9,362 nt of DNA from positions 1 to 9,362 of the forward strand of contig CAYVIN010000128.1 in the NCBI GenBank assembly GCA_964451375.1, in the 5' to 3' direction. This stretch comes from JAGXQV01 sp964451375 (GTDB lineage: Bacteria > Pseudomonadota > Gammaproteobacteria > Burkholderiales > Sulfuricellaceae). Made by a program: the position numbers and the translations under genes. This document shows, in pieces, positions 1 to 6,166 of this stretch (position 1 is the stretch's first letter; each line of letters begins with the position of its first letter). The notes beneath the pieces are model-generated. The model did no database searches. It worked only from the letters and a program-made list of their open reading frames with translations, and was not told where the DNA came from.

Positions 1-93
1 GGTGCGTCGTGCAACCAACTGAGTCTATTCGGGTTTTAACCGGACACTAGTGATTAGAAATGGTTTTTTTCAGTTGTTTCCGAGGATTTTTTC

Positions 94-567
94 ATGAATG
101 ACACAGCCAGTATGTTGCACCCCACTTTGCCTGCCGACCGGGAGTTTGTTTACGCGTTATTCTGTGCGCTGAAGATCGATGAGTTGCAGGTGTGGAATTG
201 GGATGAAGCGATGCGGACGATGTTGCTGGGCAGCCAGTTTGCGGCGCATGAACGGCATTTCCAGACCAATTTCCCGAGTGCCGACGATAGTCTGATTGTT
301 GTGGAGGATGCGCCAACAGGCCGGCTGATCGTGCTGCGGGATGGCGAAAAACTTCATTTGGCGGACATTTCGCTGCTGCCGGAATATCGCGGGCGCGGTA
401 TCGGCAGCTAGGTGATCGGGGATTTGCAGGCCGAAGCGGCGGCAGCCGGTTTGCCGTTGCGGCTCAATTGTTTCATCGCCAATCCGGCGCTGCGTTTGTA
501 CGAACGCCTGGGGTTCGCGAGTCTCGCCGAGAATGGCGTACATCGGCTGATGGAGTGGCGCGGCTGA
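94..567 (+). pseudogene. GNAT-family N-acetyltransferase interrupted by an in-frame amber codon
   Basis: The reading frame opens at ATG 94, preceded by GAGGA at 82-86 with good spacing. It encodes 105 residues, then meets TAG at 409-411. The same frame continues without a shift to TGA at 565-567, giving about 157 residues in total, the usual size of a single GNAT domain. GNAT enzymes move an acetyl group from acetyl-CoA to an amine. The acetyl-CoA pyrophosphate-binding motif is visible at residues 99-104 (RGRGIG), after a beta-strand ending ADISLLPEY. Beyond the stop, NPALRLYERLGF is the typical C-terminal GNAT motif (N-x-x-A-x-x-L-Y-E-x-x-G-F). The stop therefore falls at codon 106, just inside the helix after the cofactor loop, and the truncated product should be inactive. 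One base change (for example CAG to TAG) explains it. Recent inactivation, nonsense suppression or a sequencing error are all possible. The substrate is unknown. Confidence 0.85.
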
Positions 568-572
568 CTGTT

Positions 573-612
573 CAGCAGGCCGGGATAGGCGAGGCGGTTT
601 TCCGGGTTGCTG
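573..612. terminator. Weak hairpin between convergent genes (possible terminator)
   Basis: In the 51-base gap between the convergent acetyltransferase and TPM genes, CAGCAG-G-CCGG (573-583) can pair with CCGG-G-TTGCTG (602-612), with one G-T pair and one G-G mismatch around an 18-base loop. There is no convincing T run after the stem on either strand, so a role in termination is only suggested by its position. Confidence 0.22.
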
Positions 613-618
613 CGGAAG

Positions 619-1119
619 CTACCCCAGCACCACCGGCTGATCCGGCAGTTCGTTGGTTTTTTCGCCCTGGCTGGGATAGTGTTCGGCAAGACACGCGCCG
701 ATGGCCCGGATGCCGCTGATTACGCCTTCCTCGAAGCGGTTCTGGCGGAACAGCGTTTCCATGTCGCGGCAGATGGTTTCCCAGGCGGCGCTGCCGGCGC
801 GGCGGTTGACACCCCGGTCGGCGACGATTTCCACCTTGCGATCGGCGAGTTGCAGGTAAAGCAACACGCCGTTGTTATGTTCGGTATCCCACACCCGCAA
901 CTCTGAAAACACTTCGATGGCGCGTTGCCGCGCGCTTTGGCCGGACTTGAGCGCCGCCAACGGTAGCGCGCCTTCCAGCGCGAAGCGGATTTCCCCGTCG
1001 TGGTGGTCTTCACATTCGCGGATGGCCTTGGCGATGGCTTGCAGGGTGGTTTCGGGAAACCGGCGACGCAGGCTGCGCGGTGCGAAAGTCAGGTGTCTTG
1101 CGATGCGTTTGTAATCCAT
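619..1119 (-). CDS. TPM-domain protein without signal peptide, third gene of the lemA operon
   Basis: This 166-residue protein belongs to the TPM-domain family (TLP18.3/Psb32/MOLO-1 type). The family fold is recognisable from a helix with DGEIRFALE (residues 41-49), the conserved stretch RVWDTEHNNGVLLYL (75-89), the strand ADRKVEIVADRGV (92-104) and a C-terminal helix FRQNRFEEGVISGI (124-137). It has no signal peptide or membrane segment, unlike its upstream paralogue, so it is probably cytoplasmic. I chose ATG 1119 because CGGGAG lies 9 bases upstream and it begins one base after the stop of the preceding gene. A longer open frame reaching 1266 would overlap the Gly-rich tail of that gene and is unlikely. 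Plant TLP18.3 has been linked to photosystem II repair and phosphatase activity, but the bacterial role is not established. It probably acts with the other two operon products. Confidence 0.88.
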   Translation of the reverse strand: MDYKRIARHLTFAPRSLRRRFPETTLQAIAKAIRECEDHHDGEIRFALEGALPLAALKSGQSARQRAIEVFSELRVWDTEHNNGVLLYLQLADRKVEIVADRGVNRRAGSAAWETICRDMETLFRQNRFEEGVISGIRAIGACLAEHYPSQGEKTNELPDQPVVLG

Positions 1120-1120
1120 G

Positions 1121-1975
1121 TCACCAATCTCCCGATGCGCCGCCGCCGCCGAAGTCGCCGCCGCCTCCGCTAAAGCTGCTATCGGAACCGCCGCCGGATG
1201 AGGAACTCCAGCCGCCCCCGCTTGTGCCGCCCCAGCCGCTTGATCCGCTGGCGGCGAGCAGGGCAATCAGAAACGCTGCAAACGCGGCAACCAGCCCGAT
1301 CACGATAATCTGGGTAAACAGCCACGCCGCGACGCCGCCCGCCACGCCGATGAGCACCGCCCCCTTGAGTTTGCCGAGCATGGAACTCACCAGACGCGCC
1401 GCGCCGAGGGCGACGAAAGCCATCAGCAACCACCAGCCGCCATCGTCGTCGCCAGTGGATTGCTGGGGTTTGGACTGAGGCGGCGGGAGCGCCTCGCCGT
1501 CGATGAGTTTGACGATTTGCTGAACTCCGGCGTCGAGCCCGGCGTGAAACTGCTTTTGTTTGAATAACGGGGTGATGGTGTCGCTGATGATACGTTTGGC
1601 GATGGCGTCGGGTATCACGCCCTCCAGCCCGTAGCCGACTTCGATGCGTAATTTGCGGTCGTCCTTGGCGACCACAATCAAGGCCCCGTCATTGACGCCC
1701 TTGCGCCCCAGTTTCCAGTTTTCCGCGACACGCAGCGCATATTGCTCGATGGTTTCCGGCTGGGTGGTGGGCACGATGAGGATGGCGACCTGGCTGCCTT
1801 TGCGGGTTTCCAGCGCGGCCAGTTGCTGCTCAAGCGCCGCGACTTCGCCGGCCTGGAGCAGCGCGGCAAGATCGGTGACGCGCGCCTTGAGCGGCGGCAC
1901 AGCCACTTCGGCCCCGGCCAGGGCGGCCCCGCAGGCCAGCCACAGGCCGATAAACAGACGCAGCGCGGATTTCAC
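1121..1975 (-). CDS. YgcG-type TPM-domain protein, secreted/membrane, Gly-rich C terminus
   Basis: The 284-residue product starts at GTG 1975, three bases after the lemA stop. There is no strong ribosome site, so translational coupling to lemA is likely. Residues 1-20 form a signal peptide (MKSA, hydrophobic core, ALA). A TPM domain follows at about 30-156, with TRKGSQVAILIVPT (57-70), NDGALIVVAKDDRKLRIEVGYGLEG (95-119, given as the conserved core) and the LFKQKQFHAGLDAGV helix (137-151). A Pro/Gln/Asp linker (162-179) leads to hydrophobic segments at about 181-199, 204-222 and 223-242. The last 40 residues are a Gly/Ser/Trp-rich tail ending SGDW, a hallmark of YgcG-like proteins. The predicted layout is a TPM domain outside the cytoplasmic membrane, anchored near the C terminus. 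lemA next to such a gene is a common bacterial arrangement. The molecular function is not established. Confidence 0.92.
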   Translation of the reverse strand: MKSALRLFIGLWLACGAALAGAEVAVPPLKARVTDLAALLQAGEVAALEQQLAALETRKGSQVAILIVPTTQPETIEQYALRVAENWKLGRKGVNDGALIVVAKDDRKLRIEVGYGLEGVIPDAIAKRIISDTITPLFKQKQFHAGLDAGVQQIVKLIDGEALPPPQSKPQQSTGDDDGGWWLLMAFVALGAARLVSSMLGKLKGAVLIGVAGGVAAWLFTQIIVIGLVAAFAAFLIALLAASGSSGWGGTSGGGWSSSSGGGSDSSFSGGGGDFGGGGASGDW

Positions 1976-1978
1976 CGT

Positions 1979-2563
1979 TTATTTGCCGAAATCGACTTTG
2001 GGCGCGGTGGAAATCGCCTGTTCGTTTTCCACCGTAAACGACGGCTTGGTTTTGTAGCCGAACACCATTGCGGTCAGGTTGGAGGGGAAAGAACGCACCA
2101 CCACGTTATATTCCTGCACCGCCTTGATATAACGATTGCGCGCTACGGTAATGCGGTTTTCGGTGCCTTCCAGTTGCGCCTGCAAATCGCGGAAGCCGGT
2201 GTCGGCCTTGAGCTGCGGGTAGTTCTCGGCAACCACCAGCAAACGCGCCAGCGAGGATTTCAATTCGTTCTGTACCGCCTGGAATTTGGCGAACGCCTGT
2301 TCGTCATTGATCAGTTCCGGCGTGGCCTGGATCGTCCCGACCTTGGCGCGCGCTTCGGTAACCTGGGTCAACGTGTCTTTTTCGTGGCTGGCGTAACCTT
2401 TCACCACATTCACCAGATTGGGCACCAGATCGGCGCGCCGCTGATACTGGTTGAGCACTTCCGCCCAACTTGCCTTGACCTGCTCGTCGCCGGTTTGAAA
2501 GGTGTTGTAGCCGCAGCCGCTGAGGGTCAGGGCAAGCAGCAGGACAGCCAGAAAATTTCGCAT
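1979..2563 (-). CDS. lemA: LemA-family lipoprotein
   Basis: The 194-residue product begins at ATG 2563 with GGAG (within 2571-2575) seven bases upstream. The N terminus is a lipoprotein signal: MRNFLAVLLLALTLSGC, with lipobox LSGC and the lipidated cysteine at residue 17. The body matches the LemA family, with YQRRADLVPNLVNVVKGYA (residues 40-58), a long helical middle, YPQLKADTGFRDLQAQLEGTE (about 124-144, the family core) and RNRYIKAVQEYNVVVRSFPS (152-171). The family forms a mainly helical, coiled-coil-like fold tied to the membrane, and its biochemical role is unknown. It should not be confused with the unrelated Pseudomonas sensor kinase once called LemA (GacS). It is the first gene of an operon with two TPM-domain proteins, which suggests a joint envelope function. 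Confidence 0.95.
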   Translation of the reverse strand: MRNFLAVLLLALTLSGCGYNTFQTGDEQVKASWAEVLNQYQRRADLVPNLVNVVKGYASHEKDTLTQVTEARAKVGTIQATPELINDEQAFAKFQAVQNELKSSLARLLVVAENYPQLKADTGFRDLQAQLEGTENRITVARNRYIKAVQEYNVVVRSFPSNLTAMVFGYKTKPSFTVENEQAISTAPKVDFGK

Positions 2564-2596
2564 GGTGGAACTCCGTTTATGGGAAGGAATGATAGC

Positions 2597-2625
2597 AATA
2601 TAGGGGCAAAAGTCCGGTTCAACAA
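2597..2625 (-). promoter_or_regulatory. Candidate sigma-70 promoter of the lemA operon
   Basis: Reading the minus strand toward lemA, TTGTTG (2625-2620) and TATATT (2602-2597) are separated by exactly 17 bases. The -10 box matches 5 of 6 consensus bases and the -35 box 3 of 6. The predicted transcript would start about 30 bases before the lemA ATG, leaving room for its ribosome site. It is a pattern match only. Confidence 0.4.
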
Positions 2626-2708
2626 GAGCACGGAGTTATCCGGTGTGGGCAATCGTGCTATGTGGAGACGCGCAATTTCGGACTCCTGCCGAACCACTTC
2701 CCCTATGC

Positions 2709-2748
2709 AAAAACCGCCGCACCTTTTCAGGAGACGGCGGTTTTCTTT
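2709..2748. terminator. Rho-independent terminator, bidirectional
   Basis: AAAACCGCCG (2710-2719) pairs perfectly with CGGCGGTTTT (2735-2744). A small inner CCT/AGG stem lies within the 15-base loop. On the minus strand the stem is followed by a T run 3' of the arm, about 40 bases after the stop of the large repeat-protein gene, so this is its likely terminator. On the plus strand the stem is followed by TTTTCTTT, so it can also stop transcription coming the other way. It separates the large gene from the lemA promoter. Confidence 0.88.
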
Positions 2749-2784
2749 GCTTTGGCCGAGGATTTCGCGAGCGCAGGTTTGCGC

Positions 2785-5700
2785 CTACTTCACCGTAAAC
2801 CCTTGCGCTGTCCCATCGGCGTTTTTGATGTAAATCACGCCATTTTCCGCCCACCATGCCGGTTTGCCGGTGATGTCAGCGGTTTTCACTAGGAGCCACT
2901 GCGGCAACAGAGTGTAGCTTTTGCCGTTCACTTTTGCCGTGGCCGTGCCGTCCATGTTGGGCAGGACGGTGATGTTGGGATCGTTCAGCTCCTTGGCAAA
3001 GGTAGCCCGCAAGGTGGTGTAGTCGTCGAAGTCGGGAACCAGCGTCTGGCTGTAAACACCGTCGTTGTAGGTGACATTGTCGGCCTTGGCGGCGCTGAAG
3101 GGGATGCCGTTGGGCTGGGCGCGGCGTTGCCACGCCGGGCGGCCAATGTAACTTGTCCCGTCGCCGCCGGTGACTTTCCAGGTGCCGTTCCAGCGTAATT
3201 CGCTGATCGCCCCCGGCAGGGCCTGCGCGACCTTGACCTTGGCGGCGAAGACCTGCGGGTCGCCGACGCTGGGGGCGAATATCGTCACCAGGCCGCCGCT
3301 TGCGACTTCGACGCCGCCTTCACTACTCAGACTGACGCCGTCGGCGCGGCTGGTGTCCACGCGAATGCGGCGGGTGGGAATGACGCTGACCTGCTCGCTG
3401 CCGATCTGGAAGTTCAACACGCCCTGGCTGGTTTGGCCCGGCGTGAGCGGCGTGGTGACGCCCAGGGTCTGGTTGAGGACTTTGAATAACGCTTCGTTCA
3501 GGTTTGCGCCGTCCAGGCGCAACGCAACGCCGTTCAGGCGGGGAATAAATGCGGTGTTGTTGTAGCCGCTGGTGGTGAATTTGTTGCCGCCCGGTACGAG
3601 ATCGTCGCCGACTGCGTCAGTGGTTCCTTGCTTGCTGCCCAGATACGCGCCGGTGACTTTGCCGTCCTTGCCGAATTCGGCGGTTTCGCCAGCCCACACC
3701 ACGCCGTCCTTGAGCGCGGCGAAACCATTTCCGCCGCCGCTTATCGCCGAGAATGTCCCCGCTTCAAGGACGATGTAGCAGGTGACGACGTGAACCACGT
3801 CCGAACTGGCGTCGGAGCTGGCCTGGATGATGGTGTTGCATATCTGGTGGCTGCCGCCGCTGCTTTTTCCCGATTTGATTACGTTGCCGGCGACGCTGAC
3901 CAGCGGCTTATCCTCGCCGCTGCTGCTGACCTGTGCATTGCCGGTGACCGCCAGTACCGGGGTCTGGACGCCGCCGATGTTCTTCATCTCGAAGGTCATG
4001 GTGGTGTTGGCCTGGCTGGATTGGATCGTAAGCTCATGACCGCCGATATTCAGATTAACCGTCGCGGCCTTTCCGCCGGATGCGGTGGGGGGCGGCAGAT
4101 CGACCTTGGTGCCGGAAACTCCGCTGGAGCCGGCCGGGACGACGATGGTGTCGCTGCCTTTGACGCCGATGGTGGCATTGGCGCCGGTGGCGTCCACCGT
4201 GACCTGACTGTCCTTGCTGCCGGAGACCACCACGATGCCGTTCTTGAGACCGGCGACGGCCTGGCCTTTTTCGGTGGCGGTGAAGCTGGCGCTACCCTGG
4301 TCTATGGTCACGGTGTTGACGGAAATGGTGGCGCCCGGCAGCGTCACCTTGGTGACGCCCAACTGGGTGCCGTTGGTGTTGCTGCTGACCCCTACCGTGC
4401 CGGTGCCGGGCAGGGTAATGTTGACGCTGTTGCTGCCGGGGTTGGTTCCGCCGGTGCCGGTGCTGGGCGGGGGCAGGTTGATGCTGGTGCCGTCCTTGCC
4501 GTTTTCGGTGACGGTCACCGATTGTCCGGTAGTCAGGGTGGTGGTTCCTCCGCCAGTAGGTAGCACGGTGACGGGCGGGGTAAAGTTGTTATTGTTGACG
4601 ACCGGTGCGGCGCTGACGGTGACATAGACCGTCGCGGTTTCTTCGGGCGGGGGCGAGGCAAAGTGGCCGCCAAAGGTGGTTTTTTCGGGGGCGACATAAC
4701 CGACGCCACGCACCGCCCTATAGGTAAAGCTGTCACTGCCGCTGAAGCCGTTGGCCGGCGTGTAGGTGAAAGTACCGTCGCTCTGGACATTGGCCGTGCC
4801 GTGGCTGGGGTTGGTAAAGCCGGATACCGACATGCTGTTGCCGGCCAGGTCGTTGCTCAACACGTTGCCGCTGGTTAGTGCGGTCTGGTAGGGCGTGGTG
4901 AAATTGTCGTTGACCGCCCAGGAGCCAACGGTGATGTTGACGGTGGCCGTGGCGGTGGTGTGGTCGTCGCTCTTGTAGGCGGTATAGGTAAAGCTGTCCG
5001 CGCCGCTGTAGTCGCTCTCGGGCACGTAGGTAAATGTGCCGTCGCTGTTCACATTGGCGGCGCCGTGGCTGGGGGGGGTGGAACTGGTCACCGACATGGT
5101 GTTGCCGGCCAGATCGTTGGTCAACACGTTGCCGCTGCTCAGGCTGGTTTGGTAAGCGGTGCTGAAAGTGTCGTTGACCACCCACGTCCCCACCGTGATA
5201 TTCACCGTGGCAGTGGTATTGCCGGAACCGTTGTCGGCGGTATAGGTAAAGCTGTCCGCACCGCTGTAACCGCTATTGGGTTCATAGGTGAACGTGCCGT
5301 TGCTGTTGACGCTGGCCGTGCCGTGGGAGGCGGCGCTATTGCTGAGCACCGTCATGCTGCCGCCGATGTCGTTGGTCAACACGTTGCCGCTGGTCAGGCT
5401 GGTTTGATAGGCGGTGTTGAAACTGTCGTCAACACTCCACGACCCGACGGTGATATTGACTGTGGCGGATACATTGCCAGCGCCGTCATCGGCGATATAG
5501 GAAAAACTGTCCGCGCCGCTGTAGCCATTGGCCGGCACGTAGGTCAGACTGCCTTCGCTCGTCACGTTGGCCGTGCCGTGCGAGGGATTGGTGAAACTGA
5601 TCACCGTCATGGTGTTGGGGGTGTCGTTGCTCAGCACATTGACGCCGCTCAAGGTGGTTTGGTAAGCGGTGTTGAAGCTGTCGGTATTGGCCGTTCCGCC

Positions 5701-5946
5701 GCAGGTGGCGAATCCGCCGCCGAAAGTCTCGTAGCCGGTATTGCCGACAAAATCGCAAGCAAAAAAGCCCTGATGACGTGCTTCCTTCGCGTGGACTTGC
5801 GCCGCCGTCATGGTGGAAACCAGCCCCACCGACAACGAAACCAGCGGCGGCACGGCAACCGGCAATGCGCCGGGCAAGGCCGAAAAAGCGGCGGCAACCG
5901 CAGCAGCCAGGGAACGCATACGGGTTTGGGGTGAACAACGTGTCAT
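2785..5946 (-). CDS. Large exported protein with four tandem cadherin/Ig-like repeats and an unassigned C-terminal part
   Basis: This encodes 1053 residues. I chose ATG 5946 because GAGGA (5954-5958) stands seven bases upstream; a TTG two codons earlier is open but worse placed. Residues 1-53 are a long export signal: basic start (MTRCSPQTRMR), extended hydrophobic stretch, and a cleavage-like VHA before KEARHQG. Residues 88-445 hold four repeats of 81-104 residues resembling bacterial cadherin-like/Big_9 domains, each with YQTxLxSGNVLxND, SHGxAxV, GTFTYxP, YSGxDSFTY and ATVNITVG. Residues about 446-1053 are Gly/Ser/Thr/Asn/Val-rich and beta-strand-like, with two GTx[IV][ND]LPPP motifs (LPPP at 491-494 and 617-620). 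I cannot assign this part to a family. Outside the signal there are four Cys (64, 82, 703, 723), allowing two disulfides. No LPXTG, autotransporter barrel, dockerin or RTX nonapeptides are visible. Likely a surface or secreted structural/adhesive protein. Confidence 0.88.
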   Translation of the reverse strand: MTRCSPQTRMRSLAAAVAAAFSALPGALPVAVPPLVSLSVGLVSTMTAAQVHAKEARHQGFFACDFVGNTGYETFGGGFATCGGTANTDSFNTAYQTTLSGVNVLSNDTPNTMTVISFTNPSHGTANVTSEGSLTYVPANGYSGADSFSYIADDGAGNVSATVNITVGSWSVDDSFNTAYQTSLTSGNVLTNDIGGSMTVLSNSAASHGTASVNSNGTFTYEPNSGYSGADSFTYTADNGSGNTTATVNITVGTWVVNDTFSTAYQTSLSSGNVLTNDLAGNTMSVTSSTPPSHGAANVNSDGTFTYVPESDYSGADSFTYTAYKSDDHTTATATVNITVGSWAVNDNFTTPYQTALTSGNVLSNDLAGNSMSVSGFTNPSHGTANVQSDGTFTYTPANGFSGSDSFTYRAVRGVGYVAPEKTTFGGHFASPPPEETATVYVTVSAAPVVNNNNFTPPVTVLPTGGGTTTLTTGQSVTVTENGKDGTSINLPPPSTGTGGTNPGSNSVNITLPGTGTVGVSSNTNGTQLGVTKVTLPGATISVNTVTIDQGSASFTATEKGQAVAGLKNGIVVVSGSKDSQVTVDATGANATIGVKGSDTIVVPAGSSGVSGTKVDLPPPTASGGKAATVNLNIGGHELTIQSSQANTTMTFEMKNIGGVQTPVLAVTGNAQVSSSGEDKPLVSVAGNVIKSGKSSGGSHQICNTIIQASSDASSDVVHVVTCYIVLEAGTFSAISGGGNGFAALKDGVVWAGETAEFGKDGKVTGAYLGSKQGTTDAVGDDLVPGGNKFTTSGYNNTAFIPRLNGVALRLDGANLNEALFKVLNQTLGVTTPLTPGQTSQGVLNFQIGSEQVSVIPTRRIRVDTSRADGVSLSSEGGVEVASGGLVTIFAPSVGDPQVFAAKVKVAQALPGAISELRWNGTWKVTGGDGTSYIGRPAWQRRAQPNGIPFSAAKADNVTYNDGVYSQTLVPDFDDYTTLRATFAKELNDPNITVLPNMDGTATAKVNGKSYTLLPQWLLVKTADITGKPAWWAENGVIYIKNADGTAQGFTVK
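4612..5685 (-). repeat. Four tandem coding repeats (cadherin/Ig-like domains)
   Basis: Four head-to-tail units lie inside the large exported-protein gene: 5443-5685 (81 codons), 5191-5442 (84), 4924-5190 (89) and 4612-4923 (104). They are similar at DNA level too: variants of the codons for NVLTND, SGADSFTY and NITVG recur with few changes. The junctions carry the same NITVG[ST]W linker, so whole domains were probably duplicated in frame. The last unit is longer because of an insert between its SFTY strand and its final TVYVTV strand. Such repeats can vary in number between strains. Confidence 0.88.
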
Positions 5947-6075
5947 GAACAAATCCTCGAAAAATGGGCGCTTTCAGCGATGGCTGTAGGCTTATAGCAG
6001 CATTAGGCCTCCCCCTCCACTCATTCGTTCTCACTAAAACTCACCGATTCTCTCAATTCCCGGCTTTTTTCCAGT

Positions 6076-6098
6076 GGCGGGTTGCAGCTGCGCCCGCC
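6076..6098. other. Perfect 6-bp-stem hairpin in the divergent intergenic region
   Basis: GGCGGG (6076-6081) and CCCGCC (6093-6098) form a perfect stem. The 11-base loop contains the self-complementary GCAGCTGC. It sits in the 220-base region between the large surface-protein gene (minus) and the GT32-type gene (plus). No T run follows on either strand, so it is not an evident terminator. A protein-binding site or a leader-RNA structure is possible. I see no convincing promoter for the large gene here. Confidence 0.35.
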
Positions 6099-6166
6099 GT
6101 AGTTTCCGGTTTATGATGCCTGTTCCCGTTTTCGGGGATGTTTTCTCAATTTATATTGCATTTTTG

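Noticed and set aside
1121..1240. GCC/CCG-rich low-complexity tract considered as a microsatellite
   Set aside because: It encodes the Gly/Ser-rich tail normal for YgcG-type proteins, so codon use explains the pattern.
1120..1266. Longer start for the short TPM-domain gene
   Set aside because: It would overlap the Gly-rich tail of the upstream gene out of frame and add an Ala-rich segment not typical of the family. ATG 1119 has a Shine-Dalgarno site and fits the operon spacing.
1742..2833. Plus-strand open frame of 363 codons
   Set aside because: It runs antisense through lemA and the YgcG-type gene, both with clear family motifs, and its protein is a His/Arg/Gly-rich string with no recognisable domain. 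It is a codon-bias shadow.
3628..4563. Plus-strand open frame of 311 codons
   Set aside because: It is antisense to the large exported-protein gene, Ala/Gly/Asp/Val-rich, with no ribosome site or domain.
4612..5685. Direct repeats considered as a CRISPR array
   Set aside because: The units are 240-310 bases long, stay in frame and encode domains. There are no short identical repeats with unique spacers.
4960..5934. Plus-strand open frame of 324 codons with repeated VGGxGKAVRxA units
   Set aside because: Its repeats are simply the complement of the four cadherin-like coding repeats, so the pattern is inherited from the real gene on the minus strand.
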